A DNA stretch of 64,000 nt from Planococcus maritimus (GCF_001592825.1 NZ_LTZG01000063.1:1-64000); one strand, 5' to 3'; shown: positions 1 through 11,128, counted from the stretch's first letter. Program-made: numbers and translations. The notes: generated by a model from the letters alone, not told the origin.

Positions 1-81
<81 letters not shown>

Positions 82-90
82 ATCTAATAG

Positions 91-128
91 AAAGGCCGTT
101 ACCGGGAAACCTGGTAACGGCCTTTTTT
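91..128 (+). terminator. rRNA operon terminator
   Basis: AAAGGCCGTTACC and GGTAACGGCCTTT form a long GC-rich stem with a short loop, followed by seven T residues. It sits about 10 bases after the 5S rRNA. Confidence 0.93.
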
Positions 129-220
129 TATTCATGTACGTTTTTTCTAAAACAAGGTCTATTCCCGCTTGCATTCATGCTTTGATTAACCTAATATGAA
201 ATTTAATTGCGAAGGAAAGG

Positions 221-772
221 GTGCAGAAATTGGATATTAATCCGTGGTTAATGGTTCTTATAATATTTTCAATCAATATCGTCTATGTCACCTTCTTTAC
301 TGTGCGGATGATTATGACGCTCAAAGGTTTTCGATATATGGCGGCACTTGTGAGCATGGTGGAAGTGGTTATATATATAGTAGGACTTGGCTTGGTTTTG
401 GATAACCTGGATCAGATTCAAAATTTAATTGCGTATGCGATTGGTTATGGATCTGGAGTTGTCATTGGTTCCAAAATTGAGGAAAAAATGGCTCTTGGGT
501 ATATAACGGTCAATGTCATCAGCAACGATGAAAGCGATTATCTTCCCCGTCAGTTGCGTGAAAAAGGTTACGGTGTGACAGACTGGGATGCGAATGGAAG
601 AGATGGCGGTAGACAAGCCATGCAAATTTTAACACCGCGGAAGATGGAATTGAAACTATATAAAACGATTCAAGAAATCGACCCTAAAGCATTTATTATT
701 GCGTACGAACCGAAAACTATTCATGGCGGATTCTGGGTCAAACAAGTGAAAAGAGGTAGGTTATTCAAATGA
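221..772 (+). CDS. yebE: UPF0316 / DUF2179 membrane protein, YebE-like
   Basis: 183-residue integral membrane protein of unknown biochemical role. Three hydrophobic segments (about residues 8-28, 41-61 and 70-85) are followed by a soluble DUF2179 domain at about 95-175, the arrangement of the UPF0316 family. The start is GTG at 221, behind GAAGGAAAGG. Its stop overlaps the next start by four bases (ATGA), so the two are translationally coupled. YebE-YebG just before purE is also the order in B. subtilis, which supports the family call. Confidence 0.88.
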   Translation: MQKLDINPWLMVLIIFSINIVYVTFFTVRMIMTLKGFRYMAALVSMVEVVIYIVGLGLVLDNLDQIQNLIAYAIGYGSGVVIGSKIEEKMALGYITVNVISNDESDYLPRQLREKGYGVTDWDANGRDGGRQAMQILTPRKMELKLYKTIQEIDPKAFIIAYEPKTIHGGFWVKQVKRGRLFK

Positions 773-957
773 GCAAAAAAACACTCTGGTTTGAAGTGCA
801 GGAACATGAAACAATGGAAGACTGCCTAGACCGGATGAAACGAGAGGGTTACATGGCTGTCGGGCGAAAAGAAGAGCCCTTATTTGAGGAAGTTAACGGA
901 GAACCCGTACCTGTTCGCCAGATTATCAAGTTTAAAGGGAATAAAATCGAAAACTAG
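769..957 (+). CDS. yebG: NETI motif-containing small protein, YebG-like
   Basis: 62-residue soluble protein. Its first half ([21 protein letters not shown]) resembles the short NETI-motif proteins that follow the DUF2179 membrane protein in Bacillales. It has no signal peptide or membrane segment and its function is unknown. The ATGA overlap with the upstream gene and the conserved pairing suggest the two act together. The PurR-box region of the purine operon begins about a dozen bases after its stop. Confidence 0.8.
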   Translation: MSKKTLWFEVQEHETMEDCLDRMKREGYMAVGRKEEPLFEEVNGEPVPVRQIIKFKGNKIEN

Positions 958-969
958 CAGAAGATGGGT

Positions 970-1013
970 AAAAAACACGAACGTTAAAAGATGTCTTTTG
1001 TTTAATGTTCGAC
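970..1013 (+). promoter_or_regulatory. PurR operator: two inverted PurBoxes
   Basis: CGAAC at 978-982, inside an A-rich context, and GTTCG at 1007-1011, inside a T/A-rich context, face each other with 29 bases between equivalent positions. This matches the paired, inverted PurBox layout bound by Bacillus PurR, just upstream of the purine promoter. PurR binding, relieved by PRPP, is known for the family. Use of these copies is inferred. Confidence 0.75.
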
Positions 1014-1020
1014 TTTGCCA

Positions 1021-1049
1021 TTGACGCATATGAATCATCTTGTTATGAT
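1021..1049 (+). promoter_or_regulatory. sigma-A promoter of the purine operon
   Basis: TTGACG at 1021-1026, a 17-base spacer and TATGAT at 1044-1049, with an extended -10 TG at 1041-1042. It lies between the PurBoxes and the riboswitch, and transcription would start near 1056. Confidence 0.85.
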
Positions 1050-1060
1050 TAATAAGGAAA

Positions 1061-1130
1061 CCCCATATATGCAGAGGAATTGGCCTCTGCGTCTCTACCA
1101 GGACACCGTAAATGTCCGGACTATGCGGGA
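1061..1130 (+). promoter_or_regulatory. guanine-type purine riboswitch aptamer
   Basis: The conserved joining segment TCTCTACC (1092-1099), the P3 hairpin with ACACCGTAAATGT (1103-1115) and the segment GGACTATG (1118-1125) are the core of the purine riboswitch. P2 is GCAGAGG with CCTCTGC. P1 pairs CCCCATA with TATGCGGG, with one mismatch. The specificity base before TATG is C, the form that reads guanine or hypoxanthine rather than adenine. It controls the purE operon. Confidence 0.93.
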
Positions 1131-1158
1131 AAGCAACTTATGGTACTTATAACGGAGG

Positions 1159-1209
1159 ATGTGCTTTTTTATGCCATCACGTATGTTTTCGTTGAATCAA
1201 AGTCCTTAA
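1159..1209 (+). other. possible 16-codon leader ORF in the riboswitch expression platform
   Basis: A strong Shine-Dalgarno-like GGAGG at 1154-1158 precedes an open frame with in-frame ATG codons at 1159, 1171 and 1183 and a TAA at 1207-1209. The stop falls inside the 5' arm of the terminator hairpin. The ATG at 1171 has the better spacing (12 bases). The peptide has no purine-related codon bias and may be chance. Confidence 0.25.
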
Positions 1210-1256
1210 GTAAACTGCTTTTCACGTCATGTGAGCAGTTTATTTGAGGGCTTTTT
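1199..1256 (+). terminator. riboswitch-controlled terminator before purE
   Basis: Bases 1199-1219 pair with 1234-1254 without a mismatch over 21 positions (several are G-U pairs), and CAC/GTG can extend the stem inward. The stem ends in a run of five T. It lies between the guanine aptamer and purE and is the obvious off-state of the switch. A competing pairing of 1131-1140 (AAGCAACTTA) with TAAGT and TGCTT in the 5' arm could serve as the antiterminator. Confidence 0.8.
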
Positions 1257-1279
1257 ACTTTTGAAAGAGAGGTTATTGA

Positions 1280-1768
1280 ATGAATCCGCGAATTGGCATT
1301 ATAATGGGAAGCTCGAGTGATTGGGAAACGATGAAACATGCTTGCGATGTGCTGGATGAATTGAAAATCGGTTACGAGAAAAAAGTGATATCAGCTCATC
1401 GAACACCTGACTTGATGTTCAGCTATGCTGAGGAAGCGCGTGCTAAGGGCTTGCATGTTATTATTGCAGGCGCTGGAGGAGCTGCTCATCTACCGGGGAT
1501 GGTTGCAGCAAAGACTACCTTGCCGGTCATTGGAGTTCCTGTGCAATCGAAAGCATTGAATGGAATGGATTCCTTGTTATCGATAGTTCAAATGCCTGGC
1601 GGAGTGCCGGTCGCAACGGTAGCAATTGGGAAAGCCGGCGCAATTAACGCGGGACTGCTGGCTGCCCAAATTCTTGGAACGGTGGATAATGATGCGGCCC
1701 AAGCACTAGAAGAAAGACGAAAACGAACTGCGGAAGCCGTTTTGGAAAGTTCAGGTGATTTGGTGTGA
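1280..1768 (+). CDS. purE: N5-carboxyaminoimidazole ribonucleotide mutase PurE
   Basis: Class I PurE (162 residues, normal length). It moves the carboxyl of N5-CAIR to C4, giving CAIR, in de novo purine synthesis. MGSSSDW at 9-15, SAHRTP with catalytic His40 and the glycine-rich [12 protein letters not shown] stretch are all present. The ATG at 1280 follows GAAAGAGAGG. It is the first gene of the 12-gene operon, behind the PurR boxes and guanine riboswitch, and its last four bases overlap the purK start. Confidence 0.97.
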   Translation: MNPRIGIIMGSSSDWETMKHACDVLDELKIGYEKKVISAHRTPDLMFSYAEEARAKGLHVIIAGAGGAAHLPGMVAAKTTLPVIGVPVQSKALNGMDSLLSIVQMPGGVPVATVAIGKAGAINAGLLAAQILGTVDNDAAQALEERRKRTAEAVLESSGDLV

Positions 1769-2889
1769 CGAGAACAATCTTACCGGGCCAAACAATTGGG
1801 ATTATCGGCGGCGGGCAATTGGGCCGCATGATGGCATTAGCTGCGAAGGAAGCCGGCTTTAAAATTGCTGTCTTGGATCCAGGCATGGATTCGCCGACTG
1901 GACAAGTCGCAGATATTCAAATCGTCGCGCCATTTAATGATGCACAAGCTTTGGAAGAACTAGCGGAAGTGAGTGACGTTATTACGTATGAGTTTGAAAA
2001 CATTGATGTAGATGGGCTTCGCCACTTAGCTGAAATTGCTTATGTGCCTCAAGGCGCTGAGCTGATTGGAGTTACGCAAAACCGGATTTTTGAAAAGCAG
2101 GCGATCCGGAAGGCTGGCGTGCCGGTAGCGGATTATATAGAAGCTTCTTCATTCAGCGAGTTGAAAGAGCATAGCGCCCATTTGAAATATCCGTTTGTCG
2201 TTAAAACCGCTAGAGGTGGTTACGATGGAAAAGGCCAGCAAATGGTGGAGAATGAAAAACAATTGGCAGAAGCTGAAGCCTTATTTCAAAATGGGGATTG
2301 CGTAGCGGAAGCGTTTATAGATTTTACGATGGAAATATCTGTAGTGATTCAGCGCAATACATTAGGTGAAACAGCTATATTGCCAACCGGAGAAAATATC
2401 CATAAAAACCATATATTGCATCAAACGATAGTTCCGGCACGTGTTAGCGAAGGAACGTTAACGAAGGCAAAAGCTGCAGCGGAAGCAATTGCCGAACATC
2501 TGCAAATGATTGGAACTTTGGCTGTCGAAATGTTTGTGTTGCCTGACGGTGAAATTCTGGTGAATGAATTGGCACCACGCCCTCATAACTCTGGGCATTA
2601 TTCAATCGAAGCAACGAATATTTCGCAGTTTCATCAGCATATCCGCGCCATTTGCGGCTGGCCGCTGCGTGAACCCAAGCTTTGGAGTCCAGCTGTGATG
2701 GTAAATGTTTTAGGTGAGCATGTAGCACGTCTAACGACAAAAATTGCGCAATACCCGGACTGGTCGATCCACCTATACGGCAAGGACGAAGCGAAGCATA
2801 AACGCAAGATGGGGCATGTAACCATTTTGACAGAAGACGTAAATCAGACATTACAAGAAATCGACGCATCTGGCATTTGGCCGGAATAA
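1765..2889 (+). CDS. purK: 5-(carboxyamino)imidazole ribonucleotide synthase PurK
   Basis: ATP-grasp enzyme of 374 residues that carboxylates AIR to N5-CAIR using ATP and bicarbonate, feeding PurE. The N-terminal nucleotide fold shows GGGQLGRM at 15-22. The ATP-grasp core includes [14 protein letters not shown] near 145-158, and [12 protein letters not shown] near 267 is the PurK hallmark. The start is GTG at 1765, overlapping the purE stop, so the two are coupled. Confidence 0.96.
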   Translation: MTRTILPGQTIGIIGGGQLGRMMALAAKEAGFKIAVLDPGMDSPTGQVADIQIVAPFNDAQALEELAEVSDVITYEFENIDVDGLRHLAEIAYVPQGAELIGVTQNRIFEKQAIRKAGVPVADYIEASSFSELKEHSAHLKYPFVVKTARGGYDGKGQQMVENEKQLAEAEALFQNGDCVAEAFIDFTMEISVVIQRNTLGETAILPTGENIHKNHILHQTIVPARVSEGTLTKAKAAAEAIAEHLQMIGTLAVEMFVLPDGEILVNELAPRPHNSGHYSIEATNISQFHQHIRAICGWPLREPKLWSPAVMVNVLGEHVARLTTKIAQYPDWSIHLYGKDEAKHKRKMGHVTILTEDVNQTLQEIDASGIWPE

Positions 2890-2905
2890 TTGGAGGATAT
2901 TGAAT

Positions 2906-4201
2906 ATGATCGCACGTTATACACGCCCGGAAATGGGCGCCATTTGGACAGAAGAAAACAAATACCAGGCTTGGCTTGAGGTTGAAATTCTCGCTTGTGA
3001 GGCGTGGGCAGAAATCGGGGACATTCCGAAAGAAGATGTAGCGAAAATCCGTGAGAACGCTGGTTTTTCTGTAGATCGCATCTTAGAAATTGAAGAAGAA
3101 ACCCGTCACGACGTAGTGGCTTTCACCCGTGCTGTTTCAGAAACACTTGGGGAAGAGCGCAAATGGGTCCATTACGGATTGACCTCGACGGATGTTGTCG
3201 ATACAGCACTTTCCTATCTATTAAAGCAAGCGAACGAAATCCTGCGCAAAGATTTAACGAACTTCATCGATATTTTAGCTAATAAGGCGAAAGAACATAA
3301 AATGACCGTCATGATGGGCCGCACACACGGTGTCCACGCAGAGCCGACGACATTCGGTTTGAAATTGGCGCTTTGGCACGAGGAAATGAAACGTAACCTA
3401 GAGCGTTTTGAAGCGGCGGCAAAATCGATTGAAACCGGTAAAATGTCCGGTGCGGTTGGAACGTATGCGAATATCGATCCTTTTGTTGAAGAATATGTCT
3501 GCAAGAACTTAGGCATTGCTGCATCACGGATTTCCACACAAACTTTGCAGCGTGACCGCCATGCACAATACATGAGCACGCTTGCGTTGATCGCATCGTC
3601 CATCGAGAAGTTCGCGACGGAAATCCGCGGTTTGCAAAAGTCCGAAACACGAGAAGTCGAAGAGTTTTTCGCCAAAGGGCAAAAAGGATCATCCGCAATG
3701 CCGCATAAACGCAACCCGATCGGTTCAGAAAATATGACTGGCCTTGCGCGCTTAATCCGTGGGTATATGATGACGGCTTATGAGAACGTCTCGCTATGGC
3801 ACGAGCGCGACATCTCGCATTCATCTGCTGAACGCGTCATCTTGCCGGATGCAACGATTGCGTTGAACTATATGCTTAACCGTTTTGGCAATATCGTCAA
3901 AAACTTGACGGTGTTCCCAGAGAACATGAAGCGCAATATGGATTCGACACTCGGTCTTATTTATTCACAGCGTGTGCTTCTGACATTGATTGATAAAGGG
4001 ATGGCTCGTGAAGCCGCATACGATACCGTTCAACCTTGTGCCATGGAAGCTTGGGAAACGCAGACTTCTTTCCGTAAGGTAGTGGAAGCGAATGACACGA
4101 TCACATCGCAGCTGACAAAAGAAGAGCTGGATGATTGCTTCGACTACAACCACCACTTGCAGCAAGTCGATATGATTTTCAACCGTCTCGGATTAAATTA
4201 A
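2906..4201 (+). CDS. purB: adenylosuccinate lyase PurB
   Basis: 431-residue fumarase/aspartase-superfamily lyase. It releases fumarate from SAICAR and from adenylosuccinate, so it acts in both IMP and AMP synthesis. The signature [15 protein letters not shown] lies around residue 262, TSTDVVDT near 93 and [11 protein letters not shown] near 139. An upstream TTG at 2900 is in frame, but ATG 2906 has the ideal 9-base spacing from TGGAGG and begins [10 protein letters not shown], as in known PurB proteins. Confidence 0.97.
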   Translation: MIARYTRPEMGAIWTEENKYQAWLEVEILACEAWAEIGDIPKEDVAKIRENAGFSVDRILEIEEETRHDVVAFTRAVSETLGEERKWVHYGLTSTDVVDTALSYLLKQANEILRKDLTNFIDILANKAKEHKMTVMMGRTHGVHAEPTTFGLKLALWHEEMKRNLERFEAAAKSIETGKMSGAVGTYANIDPFVEEYVCKNLGIAASRISTQTLQRDRHAQYMSTLALIASSIEKFATEIRGLQKSETREVEEFFAKGQKGSSAMPHKRNPIGSENMTGLARLIRGYMMTAYENVSLWHERDISHSSAERVILPDATIALNYMLNRFGNIVKNLTVFPENMKRNMDSTLGLIYSQRVLLTLIDKGMAREAAYDTVQPCAMEAWETQTSFRKVVEANDTITSQLTKEELDDCFDYNHHLQQVDMIFNRLGLN

Positions 4202-4216
4202 ACGGAGGCTCTAATC

Positions 4217-4930
4217 ATGGAAAAAGCTCAGCTATTGTATGAAGGAAAAGCGAAACGTCTGTATCAAACGGACGAGCAAGGCATTCTTTGGGTGGAGTAT
4301 AAAGATTCCGCCACTGCATTCAACGGAGAGAAAAAAGAAGAGATTTCAGGTAAAGGGCGTTTGAACAATCAAATCACTTCTTTGCTGTTTGAGAAATTAA
4401 AAGCAAACGGTATCGCTTCTCATTTTGTAAAGCAACTGTCTGATAGCGAGCAATTGGTGCGTGAAGTAAGTATCATCCCAATCGAAGTGGTCGTCCGCAA
4501 TATTGTGGCCGGCAGCATGGCGAAGCGGCTTGGTCTCGAAGAAGGCAAGGCGATTGAAGTGCCGGTTGTGGAATTTTATTTGAAAGACGACGCGCTTGGC
4601 GATCCGCTTATCACAGATGATCATGTTGCCATGCTTGGGCTTGCGACTGAACAGGAAGTCGCTGTCCTGAAAGACAAGGCACGAAAGATCAATGAGGTAT
4701 TGATCGGCTTTTTCCAAGAGATCGGAGTCGACTTGGTCGATTTCAAAATCGAATTCGGCCGCGATGAGCAAGGAGATATCTTGCTGGCGGATGAAATTTC
4801 GCCTGATACGTGTCGCCTATGGGACAAGGAAACGAAACAAAAACTCGATAAAGACGTATTTCGCCGGAACCTCGGCAACTTGACCGATGCTTATGAACTC
4901 ATTTTATCTCGACTGGGAGGACAAAACTGA
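4217..4930 (+). CDS. purC: SAICAR synthetase PurC
   Basis: 237 residues, typical of bacterial PurC. It joins aspartate to CAIR with ATP. YEGKAKRLY at about 8-16, KDSATAFNG near 34-42, EVVVRNIVAGS near 94 and DEISPDTCRLW near 195 are family blocks. The start is ATG 4217 after AACGGAGG. The stop TGA overlaps the purS ATG by one base. Confidence 0.96.
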   Translation: MEKAQLLYEGKAKRLYQTDEQGILWVEYKDSATAFNGEKKEEISGKGRLNNQITSLLFEKLKANGIASHFVKQLSDSEQLVREVSIIPIEVVVRNIVAGSMAKRLGLEEGKAIEVPVVEFYLKDDALGDPLITDDHVAMLGLATEQEVAVLKDKARKINEVLIGFFQEIGVDLVDFKIEFGRDEQGDILLADEISPDTCRLWDKETKQKLDKDVFRRNLGNLTDAYELILSRLGGQN

Positions 4931-5184
4931 TGAAAAAAGTAAAAGTGTATGTGACATTGCGTGAAAGTGTACTTGATCCACAAGGTTCCGCTGTGATGGG
5001 ATCGCTCCATAAAATGGGCTATGACGAGGTCCAGGACGTCCGGATCGGTAAATATCTGGAGTTGGTCATTGGGGATAGCGAACGCGATGTCGATGCTTTG
5101 GTCGACGAACTCTGCAACCGGATGCTGGCGAATACGGTGATTGAAGATTACAGGTACGAAATCGAGGAGGTTGTCTCGCAATGA
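4930..5184 (+). CDS. purS: FGAM synthase subunit PurS
   Basis: 84-residue small subunit of the three-part formylglycinamidine synthase (PurSQL), which bridges the glutaminase PurQ and the synthetase PurL. The sequence ([15 protein letters not shown], then [15 protein letters not shown]) is characteristic. Its start overlaps the purC stop and its end overlaps purQ by four bases. The separate small subunit is the Gram-positive arrangement, unlike the single long PurL of enteric bacteria. Confidence 0.96.
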   Translation: MKKVKVYVTLRESVLDPQGSAVMGSLHKMGYDEVQDVRIGKYLELVIGDSERDVDALVDELCNRMLANTVIEDYRYEIEEVVSQ

Positions 5185-5864
5185 AGTTCGCAGTGATTGT
5201 TTTCCCAGGGTCGAATTGTGACTTGGATATGTACCATGCCATCAAAGATGAGCTTGGAGAAGAAGCAGAATACGTCTGGCACGATACACACGATTTGAGC
5301 GGTTATGATGGCATTTTGCTTCCAGGCGGTTTCTCTTACGGGGATTATTTACGAGCAGGCGCCATTGCCCGTTTTTCAGGCGTCATGGACGAGGTTCGCA
5401 AAGCAGCAGAAGCTGGCAAACCGGTTCTAGGCGTTTGCAACGGCTTCCAGATCTTGACGGAAGCAGGACTGCTTCCAGGCATGCTGATGCGCAACAAGAA
5501 CTTGAAATTCACTTGTGGAACGGTCAGCTTGAAAGTGGAAAATGCCCAGACTTTGTTTACAAACCAATACAAAGAAGGCGAAGAGATTCGCATTCCAGTC
5601 GCTCATGGGGAAGGCAATTATTACTGCGACGACGCGACATACCAACATTTGCAAGACAATAACCAAATCGTTTTCACTTATGCAGAAGACTTTAACGGCA
5701 GCCGCAACAACATCGCAGGGATCATCAACGAGCGCGGCAATGTGCTCGGCATGATGCCCCACCCAGAACGCGCCGTTTCCGACTTGATCGGCGGAACGGA
5801 CGGTTTGCCATTATTCAGATCAATCGTTAAACAGTGGAGGGAATCGCATGTCAGTCACGCTTGA
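5181..5864 (+). CDS. purQ: FGAM synthase glutaminase subunit PurQ
   Basis: 227-residue class I glutamine amidotransferase. It supplies ammonia to PurL. The nucleophile is in GVCNGFQ (Cys near residue 87), the oxyanion region is PGGFSYGDY near 49-57, and the His/Glu pair is in PHPERAV near 195. It overlaps purS by four bases and purL by 17. Confidence 0.96.
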   Translation: MKFAVIVFPGSNCDLDMYHAIKDELGEEAEYVWHDTHDLSGYDGILLPGGFSYGDYLRAGAIARFSGVMDEVRKAAEAGKPVLGVCNGFQILTEAGLLPGMLMRNKNLKFTCGTVSLKVENAQTLFTNQYKEGEEIRIPVAHGEGNYYCDDATYQHLQDNNQIVFTYAEDFNGSRNNIAGIINERGNVLGMMPHPERAVSDLIGGTDGLPLFRSIVKQWRESHVSHA

Positions 5865-8073
5865 GCCGAATACGCAGCAGATTAAAGAACAGAAAATCTA
5901 CCAGCAGATGGGTTTGTCGGACGCTGAATTCAAGATGGTTGAAGATATACTCGGCAGAACGCCGAATTACACGGAGACGGGTTTGTTTTCTGTCATGTGG
6001 TCTGAACATTGTTCCTATAAAAATTCCAAACCGGTGTTATCAAGATTCCCGACTAAAGGCGACCACGTATTGCAGGGGCCAGGAGAAGGCGCGGGCATTG
6101 TCGACATCGGCGACGGCCAGGCTGCGGTATTCAAGATGGAGTCGCATAACCACCCATCTGCCATCGAACCTTATCAAGGCGCGGCAACAGGCGTTGGTGG
6201 CATTATCCGTGATGTCTTCTCGATGGGCGCACGACCGGTTGCTCTGTTGAACTCGTTGCGCTTTGGTGAACTAGAGACACCGCGCGTCAAGTATCTGTTT
6301 GAAGAAGTGGTTGCTGGTATCGCTGGATATGGCAATTGCATCGGCATCCCGACAGTCGGCGGCGAAGTGCAATTCGATGCATCGTATGATGGCAATCCGC
6401 TTGTCAATGCGATGTGTGTCGGTTTGATCGATCATAAAGACATCCAAAAAGGCGTCGCTAAAGGTACCGGTAACCCAGTCATGTACGTCGGCGCGAAAAC
6501 TGGCCGCGATGGCATTCACGGCGCAACGTTCGCTTCAGAAGAGCTGACCGACGCATCTGATGAGAAACGCCCAGCGGTCCAAGTAGGCGACCCGTTCATG
6601 GAGAAGTTGCTTCTTGAGGCATGCCTTGAACTGGTGAAATCGGATGCGCTAATCGGCATTCAGGACATGGGCGCAGCTGGACTTACTTCTTCTTCAGCGG
6701 AAATGGCGTCAAAGGCCGGATCCGGCATCGAAATGGATTTGGATCACGTACCGCAGCGTGAAACGGGCATGACGGCTTACGAAATGATGCTGTCGGAATC
6801 CCAAGAACGCATGCTCATCGTCGTCCAAAAAGGGCGCGAACCGGAAATCGTCGAGCTGTTCGAAAAATATGGCCTGGATGCCGTGACAGTCGGGCGGGTA
6901 ACGGACGATTCGACTTTGCGCTTGAAGCATAAAGGCGAAATCGTGGCGGAAGTGCCGGTCGACGCATTAGCAGAAGATGCGCCGGTATACCACCAGAAAT
7001 CTAGCGTGCCGGAATACTATAAAGAATTTCAGGAATTGCCGAACGAAGAGCCGAAAGTGGAAGACCACCAGTCGACATTGCTTTCGCTCTTGCAGCAACC
7101 GACTATCGCTTCAAAAGAATGGGTTTATAACCAATACGACCACCAAGTGCGGACGAGCACCGTCGTCTCCCCTGGCTCTGACGCCGCAGTTATCCGTGTG
7201 CGCGGGACGAACAAAGGCCTTGCGATGACAACAGATTGCAACTCACGCTATATCTACTTGGATCCGGAAACTGGCGGCAAGATCGCAGTTGCAGAAGCGG
7301 CACGCAATGTGGTTGTTTCAGGCGGTCGCCCGCTTGCGATCACGGATTGCCTGAACTTTGGCAACCCGGAAAAGCCAGAGATTTTCTGGCAGCTCGAAAA
7401 AGCGGCAGACGGCATGTCTGCAGCTTGCTTGCAATTGAATGCACCGGTCATCGGCGGAAACGTCTCTTTATACAATGAAACGAGCGGCACGGCCATTTAC
7501 CCGACGCCGACAATCGGACTCGTTGGACTGGTCGAAGACTTAAATCATGTCACGACACAGGATGCTAAAAACGAAGGTGATTTCGTTTACCTAGTCGGCG
7601 GCACCATGACCGAATTCGGCGGTAGCGAATTGCAGAAGATGGTGGAAGGCCGCATTTTCGGCAAAGCGCCATCGATCGATTTGGAAGTGGAAGCACAACG
7701 CCAATCACAGATTCTTACGGCGATCCAGCAAGGCTTGGTCCAATCAGCGCACGATACAGCCGAGGGCGGTGTCGCAGTAGCATTGGCCGAGAAAACATTC
7801 GGCAATGGGCTGGGTGTTGAGGTAACTTTGACAGGTTCGAAAACAACAGCATTATTCAGCGAAACACAGTCACGCTTTTTGCTGACAGTATCGCCTGAAC
7901 AAGCACAAGCATTTGAGGAAACAGTGAAAGATGCACGGAAAATCGGTGAAGTCACGGGTGATCGCATGATCGTCAAAGGGGAAGACGGAGCCGTATGGAT
8001 CGATGAATCGGTCGAAACGCTCCGCTCCGCCTGGAAAGGGGCTATACCATGCTTGCTGAAATCAGAGGCTTAA
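5848..8073 (+). CDS. purL: FGAM synthase large subunit PurL (short form)
   Basis: 741 residues, the short PurL that works with PurS and PurQ to turn FGAR into FGAM. Visible blocks include [13 protein letters not shown] near 47-59, [21 protein letters not shown] near 94-114, [12 protein letters not shown] near 271 and HDTAEGG near 634. The start is ATG 5848 with GTGGAGGG eight bases upstream, inside the purQ end. The 3' end overlaps purF by 25 bases. Confidence 0.97.
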   Translation: MSVTLEPNTQQIKEQKIYQQMGLSDAEFKMVEDILGRTPNYTETGLFSVMWSEHCSYKNSKPVLSRFPTKGDHVLQGPGEGAGIVDIGDGQAAVFKMESHNHPSAIEPYQGAATGVGGIIRDVFSMGARPVALLNSLRFGELETPRVKYLFEEVVAGIAGYGNCIGIPTVGGEVQFDASYDGNPLVNAMCVGLIDHKDIQKGVAKGTGNPVMYVGAKTGRDGIHGATFASEELTDASDEKRPAVQVGDPFMEKLLLEACLELVKSDALIGIQDMGAAGLTSSSAEMASKAGSGIEMDLDHVPQRETGMTAYEMMLSESQERMLIVVQKGREPEIVELFEKYGLDAVTVGRVTDDSTLRLKHKGEIVAEVPVDALAEDAPVYHQKSSVPEYYKEFQELPNEEPKVEDHQSTLLSLLQQPTIASKEWVYNQYDHQVRTSTVVSPGSDAAVIRVRGTNKGLAMTTDCNSRYIYLDPETGGKIAVAEAARNVVVSGGRPLAITDCLNFGNPEKPEIFWQLEKAADGMSAACLQLNAPVIGGNVSLYNETSGTAIYPTPTIGLVGLVEDLNHVTTQDAKNEGDFVYLVGGTMTEFGGSELQKMVEGRIFGKAPSIDLEVEAQRQSQILTAIQQGLVQSAHDTAEGGVAVALAEKTFGNGLGVEVTLTGSKTTALFSETQSRFLLTVSPEQAQAFEETVKDARKIGEVTGDRMIVKGEDGAVWIDESVETLRSAWKGAIPCLLKSEA

Positions 8074-9470
8074 ACGAAGAATGCGGGATTTTTGGCATTT
8101 GGGGCCACACCAACGCAGCGCAACTTACGTATTATGGGCTTCATGCTTTGCAACACCGCGGTCAGGAAGGCGCAGGAATCGTTTCGACTGATGGAGAAGC
8201 TTTGCGCGCCTTAAAAGGCGAAGGCATGGTCAGTGAAGTGTTCACTCCTGAAAAATTAGAGAAGATCACGGGGACTGCAGCAATCGGCCATGTCCGCTAT
8301 GCTACAGCGGGGGGCAGCGGCATCGAAAACGTCCAGCCTTTGCTGTTCAATTCGACAACAGGCAGCCTGGCGATTTCGCATAACGGCAATTTGGTCAACG
8401 CGACGCAATTAAAAGGGCATCTTGAGCGACAGGGCAGCATTTTCCAAACGACATCCGACACGGAAGTGCTTGCTCATTTGATCAAGCGCAGCGGCTATGA
8501 AAGCTTTGAAGAAAAAGCGAAAAATGCTTTATCTTTATTGAAAGGCGCATTTGCGTGTCTTATCTTGACGGAAGAGGCCATGTTTGTGGCGCTCGACCCG
8601 AACGGTTTACGCCCCTTATCCATTGGGAAAATGGGCGATGCGTGGGTGGTCGCTTCTGAAACGTGCGCATTCGATATTGTCGGTGCGGAACTTATCCATT
8701 CGGTAGAACCTGGCGAATTCCTCATTGTGAATGATGACGGCATGCGCAAGGAACGTTTTGCCTATCCAGAAGAGCGCTCAATCTGCACGATGGAATATGT
8801 CTATTTCTCCCGTCCGGATTCCGATATCGATGGCATCAATATTCACTCGGCAAGAAAACGGCTTGGCAAGCAATTGGCGAAAGAAGTTCATATCGAAGCG
8901 GACGTTGTTACAGGTGTGCCGGATTCCAGCATCTCTGCCGCAATTGGCTTTTCCGAACAAAGTGGCATCCCGTATGAACTTGGGCTCATCAAAAATCGCT
9001 ATGTTGGCCGGACGTTCATCCAGCCTTCACAGGAAATGCGGGAACGCGGCGTTAAGATGAAATTGTCTCCGGTCCGCCAAGTGGTCAAAGGCAAGCGCGT
9101 TGTCATGGTTGATGACTCGATTGTTCGTGGGACCACTTCCCGGCGTATCGTCGCCTTGCTGAAAGAAGCGGGAGCGACGGAAGTTCATGTTGTGATTAGT
9201 TCGCCGCCGATCAAGAACCCTTGTTTTTATGGCATTGATATTAGCACATCGGGTGAATTGATCGCTGCGAACAATACAGTGGAAGAAATGCGCGAAATCA
9301 TCGGAGCGGATTCGCTGACATTTTTGTCGGTTGACGGGATGGTACAAAACATCGGCCGCACCGACCCAGGCTCGAAATGCGGCCATTGCCTAGCATGTTT
9401 CACTGGCGAATACCCAACGAATATCTATCCAGATACCGTGTTACCGCACGAAAAAGAAAAAGTGAAATAG
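8049..9470 (+). CDS. purF: amidophosphoribosyltransferase PurF
   Basis: 473 residues. It makes phosphoribosylamine from PRPP and glutamine, the committed step. The first 11 residues ([11 protein letters not shown]) look like the propeptide of Bacillus PurF, removed to expose the nucleophile Cys12 in CGIFGIWGH. The PRPP-binding loop [14 protein letters not shown] lies near 351-364. Cysteines in KCGHCLACF near 444 fit the [4Fe-4S] cluster of the Bacillus-type enzyme, whose oxygen-driven loss marks it for degradation. Confidence 0.97.
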   Translation: MLAEIRGLNEECGIFGIWGHTNAAQLTYYGLHALQHRGQEGAGIVSTDGEALRALKGEGMVSEVFTPEKLEKITGTAAIGHVRYATAGGSGIENVQPLLFNSTTGSLAISHNGNLVNATQLKGHLERQGSIFQTTSDTEVLAHLIKRSGYESFEEKAKNALSLLKGAFACLILTEEAMFVALDPNGLRPLSIGKMGDAWVVASETCAFDIVGAELIHSVEPGEFLIVNDDGMRKERFAYPEERSICTMEYVYFSRPDSDIDGINIHSARKRLGKQLAKEVHIEADVVTGVPDSSISAAIGFSEQSGIPYELGLIKNRYVGRTFIQPSQEMRERGVKMKLSPVRQVVKGKRVVMVDDSIVRGTTSRRIVALLKEAGATEVHVVISSPPIKNPCFYGIDISTSGELIAANNTVEEMREIIGADSLTFLSVDGMVQNIGRTDPGSKCGHCLACFTGEYPTNIYPDTVLPHEKEKVK

Positions 9471-9481
9471 GGGGAACCGAA

Positions 9482-10543
9482 GTGTCTAAAGCGTATGAAA
9501 AAGCAGGCGTCAATATCGAAGCAGGCTATGAGGCCGTCAAGCGGATGAAATCCCATGTCGAACGTACCGCTCGTACCGGAATGCTCGGTGCATTCGGCGG
9601 ATTCGGCGGCATGTTCGATTTGTCCGAGCTGAATTTGAAACAACCGGTTCTCGTCTCAGGAACAGACGGTGTCGGCACGAAGTTGAAACTGGCTTTTATG
9701 GCGGATAAGCACGATACGATCGGCATCGATTGTGTGGCGATGTGCGTCAACGACATCGTCGCACAAGGTGCGGAACCTTTGTTTTTCCTCGATTATATCG
9801 CTTGCGGCAAAGCGGTTCCCGAAAAAATTGAACACATCGTCAAAGGTGTTGCGGATGGCTGCGTGGATGCAGGCGCCGCATTGATTGGCGGCGAAACCGC
9901 TGAAATGCCTGGGCTATATGACGCCGATGAATACGATATTGCCGGCTTTGCGGTCGGTGCTGCAGAAAAGGCGGATATCGTGACAGGCGAGCGCATTCAA
10001 GCGGGTGATGTGTTGGTTGGGCTTGCTTCAAGCGGCATCCACTCGAATGGCTATTCGCTCGTGCGCCATATTTTATTCGGCGACGAGGAAGGTTCATTGG
10101 ATAAGACAGTGACAGGTTTTGAACAACTTGGCACGCTCGAATCCTTGTTGCTGGAGCCGACGAAAATTTATGCCAAGACCGTTCAATCGATCCGCAAACA
10201 GGCAGATGTTCACGGCATGGCGCATATTACAGGCGGCGGATTTATCGAAAACTTGCCGCGCATGATGCCTGAAGGGCTCGGTGTAGAAATTGAGCTTGGC
10301 TCTTGGCCAGTGCTGCCGATATTCGACTTGTTGAAAGAAAAAGGCGAACTGGCAGACCGTGATTTGTATTCGGTATTCAATATGGGCATTGGCTTTGCCG
10401 TGGTGGTTTCTGAAACCGAAGCACAGCAAGCGATTCAAGCAGCTGAAGCAAGCGGCGACAACGCCTATGTCATCGGCCGCGTGACAGATGTAGAAGGTGT
10501 CCAGTTCCAAGGCAGTCAGGACGGGACTTTACATGAAGAATAG
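9482..10543 (+). CDS. purM: AIR synthetase PurM
   Basis: 353 residues. It closes the imidazole ring, turning FGAM into AIR with [15 protein letters not shown] near 39-50, [14 protein letters not shown] near 59-72 and [11 protein letters not shown] near 138-148 are family blocks. The open frame runs back to 9377 inside purF, but GTG 9482 has a GGGG-rich ribosome site and gives [19 protein letters not shown], the normal PurM start. Its last 11 bases overlap purN. Confidence 0.95.
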   Translation: MSKAYEKAGVNIEAGYEAVKRMKSHVERTARTGMLGAFGGFGGMFDLSELNLKQPVLVSGTDGVGTKLKLAFMADKHDTIGIDCVAMCVNDIVAQGAEPLFFLDYIACGKAVPEKIEHIVKGVADGCVDAGAALIGGETAEMPGLYDADEYDIAGFAVGAAEKADIVTGERIQAGDVLVGLASSGIHSNGYSLVRHILFGDEEGSLDKTVTGFEQLGTLESLLLEPTKIYAKTVQSIRKQADVHGMAHITGGGFIENLPRMMPEGLGVEIELGSWPVLPIFDLLKEKGELADRDLYSVFNMGIGFAVVVSETEAQQAIQAAEASGDNAYVIGRVTDVEGVQFQGSQDGTLHEE

Positions 10544-11117
10544 AACTAAACTGGCCGTTTTCGCTTCTGGAAACGGCTCTAATTTTCAAGCGCTTTACGA
10601 CGCGATACAAGACGGGCGACTGGATGCAGAGATCGTACTGGTCATAACCGATAAGCCGTCCGCGTTTGTTTTGGAACGGGCGAAACAGGCAGAAGTGTCA
10701 GCTTTTTCGTTCAATCCGCGAGACTATGAGTCCAAACAGGCGTATGAATCGATGCTGGTGAAAAAGTTGGAGGAAGCGGAAGTAGAGTGGCTTGTGCTGG
10801 CCGGCTTTATGCGATTGATCGGGCCTGTGTTACTTACGGCTTATGAAAACCGCATCGTTAATATCCATCCATCGGTGCTGCCTGCTTTCCCCGGAAAAGA
10901 TGCCATTGGCCAAACGCTTGCAGCAGGAGCGGAAATGGCGGGTGTCACGGTCCATTTTGTCGACGAAGGCATGGACACGGGAGCCATCATTGCACAGCGT
11001 TCATTTCCTGTAGGCGGCGCGGGCCGTGAGACAGTAGAACGGAAAATCCATGAAATCGAGCACCAATTATACCCCGCGAGTTTGCAACAATTATTCAGCC
11101 GGCAGCAGTCGGTCTAG
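10533..11117 (+). CDS. purN: GAR transformylase PurN
   Basis: 194 residues, usual for the folate-dependent enzyme that formylates [16 protein letters not shown] near 9-21 binds the substrate phosphate. [12 protein letters not shown] near 109-120 carries the catalytic Asn and His, and DEGMDTGAI near 145 the catalytic Asp. The frame opens earlier at 10497, but ATG 10533 gives the correct N terminus ([13 protein letters not shown]), inside the purM end. Confidence 0.95.
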   Translation: MKNRTKLAVFASGNGSNFQALYDAIQDGRLDAEIVLVITDKPSAFVLERAKQAEVSAFSFNPRDYESKQAYESMLVKKLEEAEVEWLVLAGFMRLIGPVLLTAYENRIVNIHPSVLPAFPGKDAIGQTLAAGAEMAGVTVHFVDEGMDTGAIIAQRSFPVGGAGRETVERKIHEIEHQLYPASLQQLFSRQQSV

Positions 11118-11128
11118 GAGGTCCATGC

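Noticed and set aside
148-220. A tRNA gene after the 5S rRNA
   Set aside because: No cloverleaf, T-loop (GGTTCGA) or CCA end could be found.
9377-9481. N-terminal extension of purM into purF
   Set aside because: GTG 9482 gives the normal PurM N terminus. The extension is only open frame inside purF.
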